A DNA stretch of 64,000 bases, from positions 1,178,001-1,242,000 of the forward strand of contig OZ248539.1 in the NCBI GenBank assembly GCA_965234685.1. The letters are read 5' to 3'. A program made the translations under genes and the position numbers. Shown one piece after another: positions 8,648 through 16,923 of this stretch; position 1 is the stretch's first letter, and every line of letters begins with the position of its first letter. Below the pieces are notes generated by a model. The model saw nothing but the letters and a program-made list of their open reading frames with translations. It was not told the DNA's origin and searched no databases. The DNA is from Fimbriimonas planktonicus. GTDB lineage: Bacteria; Armatimonadota; Fimbriimonadia; Fimbriimonadales; Fimbriimonadaceae.

Positions 8648-9019
8648 TTACAGCACCTCCGGTGCCAGCGATACGATCTTCATGAAGTTCTTATCGCGAA
8701 GTTCTCGGGCCACTGGTCCGAAGATTCGGGTACCTCGTGGTTCCAGGTTTGCGGGGTTGATGACAACACAGGCGTTCTCATCGAATCGGAGGGTGCTGCC
8801 ATCTCGTCGTCGAACCGCTCGCTTGGTGCGAACGATGACGGCCTTAATGACTTCTCCCTTCTTAACCGGCATGTTTGGCGTTGCAACCTTAACGGAAGCA
8901 ACGATCACATCGCCGATTCGGCCATATCGTGGCTGGGAGCCCTTTAGGACGCGGATGCACATGACATCGCGTGCGCCACTGTTGTCGGCGACTTTTAATC
9001 TTGTAAATTGCTGAATCAT
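8648..9019 (-). CDS. rplN: 50S ribosomal protein L14
   Basis: 123 residues, normal length. It starts MIQQFTRLKVADNSGAR and contains RYGRIGDVIVASVK and the C-terminal IFGPVARELRDKNFMKIVSLA block, all diagnostic of L14. It binds 23S rRNA near the L19/L3 interface on the 30S-facing side. It is about 80 bases from rpsQ, the largest gap inside this unit apart from the leader. No terminator was seen in that gap. Confidence 0.97.
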   Translation of the reverse strand: MIQQFTRLKVADNSGARDVMCIRVLKGSQPRYGRIGDVIVASVKVATPNMPVKKGEVIKAVIVRTKRAVRRRDGSTLRFDENACVVINPANLEPRGTRIFGPVARELRDKNFMKIVSLAPEVL

Positions 9020-9100
9020 CGGTTTGCTCCAATTCCAGAGGCCGTCTCGAAAAATCGAGGTGGGCGTGGATGGTTTGGGGCCAAAACTGGCCCCGTTGGG

Positions 9101-9403
9101 TTACTTGACCTTCTCGAGGATTCGGGTAACGCGCCATCGCTTTTCTTTCGAAAGCGGACGAGTTTCCATAATCTCGACAGTGTCTCCTTCGTCGCAGCCC
9201 AGCAAGTCGTGAGCCTTAAATTTCTCGGATCGGATAACGACTTTGCCGTACAGCGGGTGCTGCACACGTCGGGTGACGCGGACGACGGCCGTCTTCTCCA
9301 TCTTGCTAGAGGTTACGATGCCTCGGCGGACTTTACGTCGGCCTCGCTCTTCCGTAACTTCCGCAACCTCAGTGGTTTCTACCTGTGGGGTTTCTTCAGC
9401 CAT
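9101..9403 (-). CDS. rpsQ: 30S ribosomal protein S17 with acidic N-terminal extension
   Basis: 100 residues from the second ATG at 9403, preferred because GAGG lies eight bases upstream; another in-frame ATG is at 9409. The S17 core starts at RRGIVTSSKMEKTAVVRV and ends SKEKRWRVTRILEKVK. Before it is a Glu/Thr/Val-rich stretch of about 22 residues (MAEETPQVETTEVAEVTEE), not part of the typical S17 fold. The start lies inside the last codons of rpmC (8-base overlap). S17 binds 16S rRNA in the 5' domain. Confidence 0.94.
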   Translation of the reverse strand: MAEETPQVETTEVAEVTEERGRRKVRRGIVTSSKMEKTAVVRVTRRVQHPLYGKVVIRSEKFKAHDLLGCDEGDTVEIMETRPLSKEKRWRVTRILEKVK

Positions 9404-9608
9404 TCGCATTTCCTCGCTTCTTCTCGGTGATGATCGTGAGCATCCGAGCGATGTTATGTCGTCGGGCCTTCAAGCTGGTCGTATCGGTAACGCGACGGAA
9501 AACCAGGTCGCGGCGAGCGTTGTAGAGGTTGATTCGCTCTTGGCGAATCAACTCTTCAAGCTCTGGAACCGACTTCTCTCGGAGATCAGGTGCTTTCGTT
9601 TCTTTCAT
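9396..9608 (-). CDS. rpmC: 50S ribosomal protein L29
   Basis: 70 residues with the L29 pattern: LREKSVPELEELIRQERINL, then FRRVTDTTSLKARRHNIARM. L29 sits near the exit tunnel and forms part of the docking site for trigger factor and SRP. Its ATG overlaps the rplP stop (ATGA), and its own end overlaps rpsQ, so the three are probably translationally coupled. Confidence 0.95.
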   Translation of the reverse strand: MKETKAPDLREKSVPELEELIRQERINLYNARRDLVFRRVTDTTSLKARRHNIARMLTIITEKKRGNANG

Positions 9609-10234
9609 TCTTCGGTGGTCTCCGTGGTTTCCGTCGATTCAACCGTTTCCATGGCTTCCGTAGCTTCTACGGCTTCCAAGATTTCGGTCGGGAACGCGGT
9701 GGCTTCGGTTACGTTCACGTCGGTCACTTCGAGTCCTAGGGGTTCAGCTTCAACGACTTCCGCCGTCTTCACTGCCTTCAGGGTTCGCTGTCCGCCGCGC
9801 ATTGCCAAGTCCTTCGCCATGTCGGCTTTGGTCATGAACTTACAGCGCATTGGCAGCTTGAAGATCGCAAGTCGCATGGCTTCCTTCGCCACTTCAAGCG
9901 GAGGGCCCGCCATTTCGAACAGGACTCGGCCTGGCTTCACGACGGCTACCCAGCCTTCGATCGGCGCCTTACCCTTACCCATTCGGGTTTCAAGTGGCTT
10001 CTTGGTGTAGGACTTATCTGGGAAGATTCGAATCCATACTTTTCCGCCTCGCTTGATGTGGCGGGTCATGGCAATTCGAGCGGCTTCGATCTGTCGGCTG
10101 GTGACCCACTGAGGATCCTGCGACACGATCGCGTAATCGCCGAAGGCGATGGTGTTACCGCGATTTGCCCGGCCGCACATGCGTCCTCGGTGCATCTTTC
10201 GTCGGTTACCTTTAACTCGCTTTGGCATTAACAT
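9605..10234 (-). CDS. rplP: 50S ribosomal protein L16 with long acidic C-terminal tail
   Basis: 209 residues; normal L16 is about 137-144. The core is clear: MPKRVKGNRRKMHRGR at the start, RHIKRGGKVWIRIFPDKSYT, and FEMAGPPLEVAKEAMRLA, ending near LPMRCKFMTK at about residue 138. About 70 residues follow, ending in a Glu/Thr/Val-rich low-complexity tail. L16 helps form the tRNA A-site region. The first ATG at 10234 overlaps the rpsC stop (TAATG) with GGAGGT eight bases upstream; a second ATG two codons later is also possible. Confidence 0.95.
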   Translation of the reverse strand: MLMPKRVKGNRRKMHRGRMCGRANRGNTIAFGDYAIVSQDPQWVTSRQIEAARIAMTRHIKRGGKVWIRIFPDKSYTKKPLETRMGKGKAPIEGWVAVVKPGRVLFEMAGPPLEVAKEAMRLAIFKLPMRCKFMTKADMAKDLAMRGGQRTLKAVKTAEVVEAEPLGLEVTDVNVTEATAFPTEILEAVEATEAMETVESTETTETTEE

Positions 10235-11049
10235 TAGGCTTCACCTCCAGGATTTGCAGCGGGTGCTGCTCCTTGGTCTTGGGCTGGCGCGTTCTCGTCT
10301 CGGGTTCGCGAGAACGGTCGTCGCTCTCGATCTCCGTCTTCGCGCCGTGGTCGTCGTTCGCGTCGCTCTTCACGTGGACCTTCAGCAAGCTCTCGCATGC
10401 GTCGCTCCGGAAGAACTTCACCCTTGTAGATCCAAACCTTAACTCCGACCGTTCCGTAGATGGTCTTTGCGACGGCAAGGCCGTAATCAATATCGGCTCG
10501 AATCGTGTGGAGTGGAATCTTTCCGAGCTTGTCGCCTTCCGATCGGGCAATTTCCGAACCGTTCAATCGACCGGAGATGAGAACCTTGATTCCTCGTCCG
10601 TTCATTCGGGTGACTCGGGTCATGGCCTGTCGCATGGCTCGTCGGTGGCTGACTCGCTTTTCAAGCTGAGCCGCGATGTTCTCGGCAACCAGCTGAGCGT
10701 CGAGTTCAGGCTGGCGAACTTCCGTCACGTTCACCTGAACCATGCTCGTTGGGTCGCCTTGGCGAACCAGCTTATTCAGGATGAAGGACAGTTCGTCGAT
10801 TCCCTTTCCGCCTCGGCCGATGATGGCGCCAGGTCGGGAAGTGAATACGTTCACCTTAACTCGGTTGGCTGCTCGCTCGATCTCAACTCGGCTAACGATG
10901 CCAAGACCGGTTCGCATCTTGATGAACTCACGGATTCGGTGGTCCTGCAGAAGGGCGGCTGCGTAGCCTTTCTTTCCGTAGTACCAGTTCGAATCGAAAC
11001 CACGAATTACGCCGACGCGAAGGCCGACTGGATGGATTTTCTGACCCAT
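10234..11049 (-). CDS. rpsC: 30S ribosomal protein S3 with charged C-terminal tail
   Basis: 271 residues; typical bacterial S3 is 210-235. The start MGQKIHPVGLRVGVIRGFDS, the KH-domain loop RPGAIIGRGGKGID, and GIPLHT-like RADIDYGLAVAKTIYG are all S3. The final 50 or so residues are rich in Arg, Glu and Asp, then Ala/Pro/Gly. S3 lines the mRNA entry channel. The ATG overlaps the rplV stop (TAATG). Confidence 0.96.
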   Translation of the reverse strand: MGQKIHPVGLRVGVIRGFDSNWYYGKKGYAAALLQDHRIREFIKMRTGLGIVSRVEIERAANRVKVNVFTSRPGAIIGRGGKGIDELSFILNKLVRQGDPTSMVQVNVTEVRQPELDAQLVAENIAAQLEKRVSHRRAMRQAMTRVTRMNGRGIKVLISGRLNGSEIARSEGDKLGKIPLHTIRADIDYGLAVAKTIYGTVGVKVWIYKGEVLPERRMRELAEGPREERRERRPRREDGDRERRPFSRTRDENAPAQDQGAAPAANPGGEA

Positions 11050-11648
11050 TACTTGTTCTCTCCTTCTTCGGTCGGTGCCGGGGTGGCTTCTGCGGCGGCT
11101 TCGGTTTCAGCGGCGGCTTGCGTCACTTCGACGGATTCCACAACTTCGGCGACTTCTTCGCTGGTGATTTCCGGCGTGGTGACTTCCTCAACCACTTCGG
11201 CTACTGGGGCGGCGGCTTCTGGTGCTGCTGGTGCAGATCCCTTCTTGCCACGCTTGCCGGCCAGAGTTGGTCGCGGCTTGGCCTTAGTGCCGTGCGGCTT
11301 AACGGTCTGCTCGCCATCGTAATCCTCAACCGTCACGGTGATGTGGCTGGTCTTCTTAAGGATTCGATTGCCTCGACCCATTGCGCGGGCCTGCATTCGC
11401 TTCATGTGCGGACCTTCGTCTACAGCAATGTTCGAAATGCGGAGCAAGTCAGGGCTAATGCCGTGATTCTCCTGGGCGTTGGCCATGGCCGAAACCAGAA
11501 CCTTGTGCAGAGCCTTCGCACCCTTGCTTGGGTGGAATCGAAGCTTGTGGGCCGCGAGCGCAGCGGGCGCTCCTCGGACTTCGCGGGCAACGAGCCGGAC
11601 TTTTCGTGGCTGTACCCGGATAAATTTTGCAACTGCTCGAACTTCCAT
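11049..11648 (-). CDS. rplV: 50S ribosomal protein L22 with acidic C-terminal extension
   Basis: 199 residues against a usual 110-115. The L22 core covers about 1-113 (KFIRVQPRKVRLVAREVRG; SAMANAQENHGI; MQARAMGRGNRILKKTSHI). It is followed by a basic linker (KAKPRPTLAGKRGKKG) and about 70 residues rich in Glu, Val, Ala and Thr. L22 lines the peptide exit tunnel with its beta-hairpin; the extension would lie outside the core. GAGGGG lies a few bases upstream of the ATG. Confidence 0.96.
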   Translation of the reverse strand: MEVRAVAKFIRVQPRKVRLVAREVRGAPAALAAHKLRFHPSKGAKALHKVLVSAMANAQENHGISPDLLRISNIAVDEGPHMKRMQARAMGRGNRILKKTSHITVTVEDYDGEQTVKPHGTKAKPRPTLAGKRGKKGSAPAAPEAAAPVAEVVEEVTTPEITSEEVAEVVESVEVTQAAAETEAAAEATPAPTEEGENK

Positions 11649-11662
11649 GATTTCCCCTCCTC

Positions 11663-11950
11663 TTAGCGGAGTTTCACTCCTCGCTCTGGGAGGCCGCCGG
11701 CGTGACCCTTATAGGTTCGCGTTGGCGCAAATTCACCGAGCTTGTGACCGATCATATTTTCGGTAACAAAAACGGGCACGTGCTTCCGTCCATCGTGCAC
11801 CGCAAAGGTGTGTCCAATGAAATCGGGAATGATTGTCGATCGTCGACTCCATGTCTTGATGAGTCGCTTTTCGTCCTTTTCGTTGAGCAGGACCACCTTG
11901 TTTAGCAGGTGATCGTCAACGAAGTAACCTTTTTTTAAACTTCTTGCCAT
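11663..11950 (-). CDS. rpsS: 30S ribosomal protein S19
   Basis: 95 residues, normal length. It begins MARSLKKGYFVDDHLL and contains STIIPDFIGHTFAVHDGRKH and FVTENMIGHKLGEFAPTRTY, diagnostic of S19 in the 30S head. It is the first gene of the rpsS-rplE unit. GGAGG is placed five bases before the ATG, with a hairpin directly upstream. Confidence 0.97.
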   Translation of the reverse strand: MARSLKKGYFVDDHLLNKVVLLNEKDEKRLIKTWSRRSTIIPDFIGHTFAVHDGRKHVPVFVTENMIGHKLGEFAPTRTYKGHAGGLPERGVKLR

Positions 11951-11966
11951 ATTCCTCCGTTATTAA

Positions 11967-11992
11967 TCTCAGCGGCGAAATTACTGCTGAGA
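11967..11992 (-). promoter_or_regulatory. Hairpin in rpsS leader next to the ribosome-binding site
   Basis: A perfect 7-bp inverted repeat (TCTCAGC ... GCTGAGA, 12-base loop) lies about 10 bases upstream of the rpsS Shine-Dalgarno sequence on the transcribed strand. Ribosomal operons are often autoregulated by a ribosomal protein binding the leader; this is a candidate only. The rest of the 250-base leader (11993-12144) shows no open gene. Confidence 0.4.
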
Positions 11993-12144
11993 CAAGTTAA
12001 TCGGTGCCTAATCCCGAATCTCGGTCGGGCACAAACAGGAATGGTACCCAACCTTGTGTATCTAATGCAACCTGACTGTCCGCGCCGGTTAATGGTTGCG
12101 CTGAGAGCCAAGGATTCCCCGGAAATATCGGAAATTGGCACCCC

Positions 12145-12189
12145 CTAAACAACAAGATGGAGACCGCGAGCAATCGTGGTCTCCATCTT
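12145..12189 (-). terminator. Terminator between rplB and rpsS
   Basis: A 12-bp perfect stem (12154-12165 with 12178-12189, AAGATGGAGACC arm) lies 14 bases beyond rplB. On the minus strand it is followed by GTTGTTTAGG, a weak U-tract. It separates rplC-rplB from rpsS-rplE. Confidence 0.65.
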
Positions 12190-12202
12190 TGTTTTCGCGA
12201 CT

Positions 12203-13036
12203 TTACTTCTTGTCGCGGCGTCGAACAATGAACTTGTCCGTTCGCTTGTTGCTTCGGGTTTTTTCGCCCAAAGACTTGTTGCCCCATCGGTCGACTGGAC
12301 CCTTCTTTCGTCCAACCGGCGACTTGGCTTCACCACCACCGTGTGGGTGGTCTCGTGGGCTCTTAACAACACCACGAACGTGTGGCTTTCGGCCAAGGCC
12401 CCGAGCTTTACCGGCTTTACCTAGCGCTTCGTTCTCGTGCTCGGCGTTACCCACTTCTCCTACCGTTGCGCGGCAAGTGTTGTGGACCATTCGCATTTCT
12501 CCGCTTGGAAGTCGAAGGGTGACATACATGCCTTCCTTCGCCATAACCTGTGCGGATGCTCCGGCAGATCGAACCATCTGGCCGCCCTTGTTTGGCTGAA
12601 GCTCAACGTTGTGAACCAGGGTTCCCAACGGAATGTTCTTCAACGGAAGTGCGTTGCCGGGCAGAATGTCCGCCTGTGCTCCGCTTTCCACCAAAGTGCC
12701 AACTTCGAGGCCCTTTGGAGCGAGGATGTATCGCTTTTCTCCATCAAGATAGTGAAGAAGAGCAATTCGGCAAGTTCGGTTCGGATCGTATTCGATCGCG
12801 GCGACTTTCGCCTTCACTTCATCCTTCGTTCGCTTGAAGTCGATGATTCGGTATCGCTGCTTGTTACCGCCGCCACGGTTGAACGACGTGATTCGTCCGA
12901 AGTGGTTACGTCCACCAGATTTAGGCTTAGCTTTCGTTAAGCTTTTCTCTGGCTTCGACTTTGTAACCTCGGAGTAATCCGCGCCGATCATATGGCGTCG
13001 GCCAGGCGATGTTGGTTTGTACTGTTTGGTCGGCAT
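12203..13036 (-). CDS. rplB: 50S ribosomal protein L2
   Basis: 277 residues, normal length. It contains SPGRRHMIGADYSEVTKSKP at the start, GRNHFGRITSFNRGGGNKQR, and the conserved C-terminal VRGVVKSPRDHPHGGGEAKS, which includes the histidine region implicated in peptidyl-transferase function. It is the last gene of the rplC-D-W-B unit and is followed by a terminator. Confidence 0.97.
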   Translation of the reverse strand: MPTKQYKPTSPGRRHMIGADYSEVTKSKPEKSLTKAKPKSGGRNHFGRITSFNRGGGNKQRYRIIDFKRTKDEVKAKVAAIEYDPNRTCRIALLHYLDGEKRYILAPKGLEVGTLVESGAQADILPGNALPLKNIPLGTLVHNVELQPNKGGQMVRSAGASAQVMAKEGMYVTLRLPSGEMRMVHNTCRATVGEVGNAEHENEALGKAGKARGLGRKPHVRGVVKSPRDHPHGGGEAKSPVGRKKGPVDRWGNKSLGEKTRSNKRTDKFIVRRRDKK

Positions 13037-13037
13037 C

Positions 13038-13382
13038 TTAGACTCCGTAGTCCTCCAGCAACTGCCCCTTCTTCAAAGTAACGATTGCCTTCTTTCGGTC
13101 TGGCTCGTAGCCGGCACTCTTTTGGGAGCGGCGTCGCTTCTTACCGAGAACGGTCATGGTTCGAACGCTCGTTACCACGATCGAGTCATCCTTCTGGCGA
13201 CCATCGTTGTAGATGGCTTCAATCGCTTTCTTGATTTCGATCTTGTTCGCGGTGTGCTGAACAATGAATGTGTATTTGCGAACCAGTTCCGCTTCGTCTC
13301 GGATCTTCGGGTCGCCGTAGCTCAACTCAACCGACTTCTCGGTGATGTGAGGCTGCACGATGATTTCGTAAGGATTTTTCAC
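13038..13382 (-). CDS. rplW: 50S ribosomal protein L23
   Basis: 114 residues. MKNPYEIIVQPHITEKSVEL opens the protein and TFIVQHTANKIEIKKAIEAI follows, the standard L23 signature; a basic loop (GKKRRRSQKSAG) matches its rRNA-binding extension. L23 sits at the tunnel exit and docks SRP and trigger factor. It starts with GTG overlapping the rplD TGA (GTGA). Confidence 0.96.
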   Translation of the reverse strand: MKNPYEIIVQPHITEKSVELSYGDPKIRDEAELVRKYTFIVQHTANKIEIKKAIEAIYNDGRQKDDSIVVTSVRTMTVLGKKRRRSQKSAGYEPDRKKAIVTLKKGQLLEDYGV

Positions 13383-14038
13383 TTAGCCCAAACCTCCTCG
13401 ATTCGATCGAGAGCTGCCTGTACGATGATGATGTTCTTTGCGACCATCAGATCTCGGGCGGAGAACGCTTGGCTCTTTTCGCTTTGATCGACGGTTGGTG
13501 CGGTTCGAACTTCCACGTTCTGCAGGTTTCGGAAGCTCTTATAGGTTGCTTCGTCGTACTGCGGAAGGATGATGAGGATTCGGCGTGCGCCTTCGAGACC
13601 AAGGTTCTTAAGGAATGCGGTTGCATCCTTGGTTCGAGGAACATCGAACACCAGCGAATCGATGATGGTGACGTTGCCAACTTCTGCCTGAGCTCCAAGA
13701 ACGCCAAGGATAGAAGCTCGTCGCTCCTTCTTGTTGACCTTCTTTTCATAGTCCCGAGGCGTAAGGGCGAGGGCCATACCACCGTGGGCATAGTGAGGAG
13801 CTCGGATGGTTCCCTGTCGGGCGTTACCGGTCTTCTTCTGCTTGTACGGCTTTCGACCACCACCACGAACTTCACTTCGGGTCTTGGTCTTCTGGGTGCC
13901 TTGTCGCTTGTTGGCTTCTTCGGCAACGACCACGCGGTGAAGCGAGGTCATGCTGACGCGGACGGTATCGAAGTTTGGCGAGAGAGTTCGCTTGCCTACT
14001 TCTTTTCCGTCGCGGCTTTTAACAATCAGTTCTGCCAT
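13379..14038 (-). CDS. rplD: 50S ribosomal protein L4
   Basis: 219 residues. RGGGRKPYKQKKTGNARQG marks the extended loop that reaches the exit tunnel, and NIIIVQAALDRIEEVW ends the protein as in other L4. In enterobacteria L4 also represses the S10 operon; here rpsJ is in a separate unit, so such feedback would have to work on the rplC leader. It starts TAATG with the rplC stop. Confidence 0.95.
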   Translation of the reverse strand: MAELIVKSRDGKEVGKRTLSPNFDTVRVSMTSLHRVVVAEEANKRQGTQKTKTRSEVRGGGRKPYKQKKTGNARQGTIRAPHYAHGGMALALTPRDYEKKVNKKERRASILGVLGAQAEVGNVTIIDSLVFDVPRTKDATAFLKNLGLEGARRILIILPQYDEATYKSFRNLQNVEVRTAPTVDQSEKSQAFSARDLMVAKNIIIVQAALDRIEEVWAK

Positions 14039-14664
14039 TAGTTGCCCACCTTGTTGATGGTGACGAGGGCTCCGTTCGGTCCGGCGACGCTTCCGCTAAC
14101 CATGATGAGGTTTCGCTCGGCATCGACCTTCACAACCTTGAGTCCCTTCTGAGTAACGGTGTCCGTACCCATTCGACCGGGCTTTCGAACGCCCTTGAAG
14201 ACGCGCTGAGGACCAGTTGCACCGCTCGAGAGCGGTCGTCGGTGAGTCATGTAACCGTGAGTCATGTGCTGACCTTTGAAGTGATAGCGCTTGACGCCAC
14301 CCTGGAAACCTTTACCTTTGCTGGTTGAGGTGACCGTGATCACTTCGCCGTCGGCGAAAATGTCTGCCTTGATTTCCTGCCCGAGTTCGAACGGCGATTT
14401 GCCGCTAAGTCGAAACTCGCGCAGGGTTCGAAGGTTCTTTGTTAAACCGGCTTTCTTCAAGTGACCGTGCTTTGGGAAGGTGAGGTTTTTATCGCTCATC
14501 TCTTCATAGCCAACTTGAACTGCCGAATATCCGTCTTTCTCTTCTGTTTTGATTTGGGTAACGAAGACAGGACCAGCCTCTAAAACCGTGACCGGAATCA
14601 TTTTTCCGTCCTCGGAGAAGAGGTGAGTCATGCCCACTTTTCGCCCTAAAATGCCTGGTAGCAT
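14038..14664 (-). CDS. rplC: 50S ribosomal protein L3
   Basis: 208 residues from the ATG at 14664, which has AAGGAG five bases upstream; a longer in-frame start exists but has no better site. It begins MLPGILGRKVGMTHLFSEDG and contains KGKGFQGGVKRYHFKGQHMT and the loop near GRMGTDTVTQKGLKVV that reaches toward the peptidyl-transferase centre. It heads the L3-L4-L23-L2 unit behind a 250-base leader. Confidence 0.96.
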   Translation of the reverse strand: MLPGILGRKVGMTHLFSEDGKMIPVTVLEAGPVFVTQIKTEEKDGYSAVQVGYEEMSDKNLTFPKHGHLKKAGLTKNLRTLREFRLSGKSPFELGQEIKADIFADGEVITVTSTSKGKGFQGGVKRYHFKGQHMTHGYMTHRRPLSSGATGPQRVFKGVRKPGRMGTDTVTQKGLKVVKVDAERNLIMVSGSVAGPNGALVTINKVGN

Positions 14665-14872
14665 CGAATCTCCTTCGCTTCGCCGCAACGATCAGTCGAT
14701 TTGTTCCGTCAGGAATAGTGGCGTTGCCCATTAAACGGGGCGCCCGACAATCGTCGCTCTGAAGCATGCGCAACCAAACCTCTCGGTGTGGCGCAACAAG
14801 AGGTTATACCTTTCCCTTCGATTCAATTGCGCGGTTTTGAACCGTGTCTGCGTGAGTAGGCTCTGAAACACA
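14665..14872 (-). promoter_or_regulatory. Leader region of the rplC-rplB unit
   Basis: About 210 bases between the rpsJ terminator and rplC hold no gene I can support. On the transcribed strand there is a TATAAC box at about 14802-14807 without a convincing -35 at the right distance, and a GGCG/CGCC paired element near 14720-14745. A promoter must lie here because rpsJ ends in a terminator. Confidence 0.4.
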
Positions 14873-14907
14873 AAAGCGGCCCCGCGCAGAATGCACGGGG
14901 CCGCTTT
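14873..14907 (-). terminator. Terminator between rpsJ and rplC
   Basis: A 12-bp perfect stem (arm AAAGCGGCCCCG) with an 11-base loop lies 12 bases beyond the rpsJ stop. The minus-strand tail is TGTGTTTC and the stem ends in TTT. Confidence 0.75.
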
Positions 14908-14918
14908 AAAGAGAGACT

Positions 14919-15221
14919 TTAGGCGCTCTTGATTTCGATGTCGACGCCGCTTGGCAAGTCGAGTCGCATCAGTGCGTCGATGGTCTTGTTGGTTGGCTCG
15001 ATGATGTCGATCAAGCGGTTGTGGGTTCGCAGTTCGAAGTGCTCCATCGACTCCTTGTCGATGTGCGGTCCGCGGATAACGCAGAATCGTCGGATGTGGG
15101 TTGGAAGTGGAACCGGTCCCTTCACGCCCGCGCCGGTGCGCTTGGCGGTGTCAACGATCTTTTCTGCGGATTGCTCGATGACGCGGTGGTCAAATGCTCG
15201 AAGTCGAATTCGTACTTTCAT
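14919..15221 (-). CDS. rpsJ: 30S ribosomal protein S10
   Basis: 100 residues from the ATG at 15221 (AAGG four bases upstream); an upstream in-frame start would add 18 atypical residues. MKVRIRLRAFDHRVIEQSAE and GPVPLPTHIRRFCVIRGPH are diagnostic. S10 is a 30S head protein and, as NusE, an antitermination factor. It is transcribed alone: a terminator follows and rplC starts 255 bases later. Confidence 0.97.
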   Translation of the reverse strand: MKVRIRLRAFDHRVIEQSAEKIVDTAKRTGAGVKGPVPLPTHIRRFCVIRGPHIDKESMEHFELRTHNRLIDIIEPTNKTIDALMRLDLPSGVDIEIKSA

Positions 15222-15414
15222 GTTGCCTTGATGTATCTGATTTGCTGCGAAAAACGGTAGCACGGCACGCGCCACCCAACCTCTCAGCCCAACTATTAAA
15301 CCAGATTTCCGGGTCGGTTCCGAAACATTCCATCCTCGAACCGAAAATTGGGCAGCTTTACTGACCTTACGCCTGTCGCAAACCGTCCAAGCGTTGTAGG
15401 TTGTGTGCTTGGGG

Positions 15415-16923
15415 ATGAAAAAGTTTTGGTCTCAGTCGATTGCAGTTTTGATCATGGCTCTCTGCGCCAGCGCCGAAGCCCAGTTCCTTGTGAGCGACAA
15501 GTCGATCGTCCTGACGTCCAATCCAAATGACGTTGTCCAACTCGACGCAAGAGGACGATACGCTCACGTTTTGCGCTACACCCGATCCGGGACTCCTCGA
15601 ACCATTTATCAACGCTACTCCTACTCTCTCACGAACTACCGAGACGACACTTTCGAGGAGCTAGGAGTGGTCGGTACATCTGCAAGGTTCGGTGCACTCG
15701 ACTCTACCGGCGGTGCAACGTTGGTATTTCCGCGTGTCAAAACGGTTTCGGGTTACCTAAGGCCTTTTTCCGTGCTGGCGCATGTGCCGCAAAGCGGACC
15801 AGCGAAGTTCCTTGACAGCATTGGGGAACTGGACGTCTTTAGTCGGATTGAGGCATCGGCCGTGAGTAGCCAAGTCCGGGTAACTACTCGCGGGTCAACC
15901 AGTATTCCGGCGTCCAGTTCATCCAATACGTTTGTTGCGGTGACTGATGCCTCAAACACCTTCCCTACGCGGTCTCTTTTCAACAACGATCGCTTCATTT
16001 ATCAGGGGCAAGAGCGTTTGCTAACCGTTAGCGCCTCGGATGCGGCGTCTTCTGGAGTTACCGCGGTCTCAGGACAGCTTTCTCCTGGCATGGTCTACGT
16101 TCGACAGTACAACTACGGCCTGAGCGAGATCTCCAATCTTGCCGTCCCGATGAGAATTCCGATTGACGTTTGCCTGGTCCCAACGTCCTCGGCAGCCAAG
16201 TCTCAACCGCATGACATCTATGTCGCTGGATACGACGGCATCTCGAAATTTTCGCCCGACGGCGCACTCCAATGGAAGATTGAAGACCAAACCGGATTCA
16301 TCACCGACCTCGATCACGTGGATGTTGTTGGCTTGGTAGCCCGGAAAATCGTTAGCAGCAGATACCAGTTCCTGTTTATCTCTCCGACTGGCGTAATTAC
16401 ACGCATTGCTCACGTGCCGATTTTCATGAGTGCCAGCTGCACGTACAAAGTCGACAGTGCCGGCCAGATTTCGTTGTACGCCCCAGATGACTATCCGAGC
16501 AAGTTGTTCGTCTTGAGCGCTTCCGGAGCTTTCAATGAATACCAAGTTCCTGGAACGTCTCTCGGCTACCTGGACCAATGGAACAACGCGTTCTTTCTCT
16601 CAAAGACGGGCGATGAAACGCGGCTGAACGTGAGCTACAACCTCCAGCCGCTTCGCAACTCCTCCATCACCGTTAAGCGCGGAACGAACGTCAAGGTGTA
16701 TTTGGACCTTCGAACCGGCGCTCCTAGACAAGAGCGGCAAGCGACGATTGCGAATACCGGAGGCACAATGCTCACCACGCCGGCCGTTGCCGAGTTTAAT
16801 CCTGCCGGAACCGAGACGTACTTCCGCGTGACTGCTCCTGCATCGGGAACAACTGGCTCCGGCTGGGTCTACGTCTCGTATGCCGGCAGGAGCCTGAAGC
16901 TGAAAGTAACGGTTATTCCCTAA
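15415..16923 (+). CDS. Exported protein of unknown function with Ig-like C-terminus
   Basis: 502 residues from the ATG at 15415 (GGGG just upstream). A signal peptide is clear: basic start, hydrophobic core, AEAQ cleavage region near residue 21. The body is Ser/Thr/Val-rich and beta-strand-like with no motif I recognise. The last 80 residues (ending VSYAGRSLKLKVTVIP) look like a bacterial Ig-like domain, similar in style to the end of the protein at 25079-27544. It lies on the strand opposite the ribosomal genes, between rpsJ and tuf, and its 3' end overlaps the convergent carbonic anhydrase gene by 11 bases. Confidence 0.7.
   Translation: MKKFWSQSIAVLIMALCASAEAQFLVSDKSIVLTSNPNDVVQLDARGRYAHVLRYTRSGTPRTIYQRYSYSLTNYRDDTFEELGVVGTSARFGALDSTGGATLVFPRVKTVSGYLRPFSVLAHVPQSGPAKFLDSIGELDVFSRIEASAVSSQVRVTTRGSTSIPASSSSNTFVAVTDASNTFPTRSLFNNDRFIYQGQERLLTVSASDAASSGVTAVSGQLSPGMVYVRQYNYGLSEISNLAVPMRIPIDVCLVPTSSAAKSQPHDIYVAGYDGISKFSPDGALQWKIEDQTGFITDLDHVDVVGLVARKIVSSRYQFLFISPTGVITRIAHVPIFMSASCTYKVDSAGQISLYAPDDYPSKLFVLSASGAFNEYQVPGTSLGYLDQWNNAFFLSKTGDETRLNVSYNLQPLRNSSITVKRGTNVKVYLDLRTGAPRQERQATIANTGGTMLTTPAVAEFNPAGTETYFRVTAPASGTTGSGWVYVSYAGRSLKLKVTVIP

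Noticed and set aside
11920..11945. Run of seven A in rpsS (Leu-Lys-Lys-Gly) as a programmed frameshift site
   Set aside because: The zero-frame product is a normal S19 of normal length; SLKKG is conserved in the family.
12135..12599. Plus-strand frame opposite rplB
   Set aside because: It starts in the rplB terminator and is antisense to L2.
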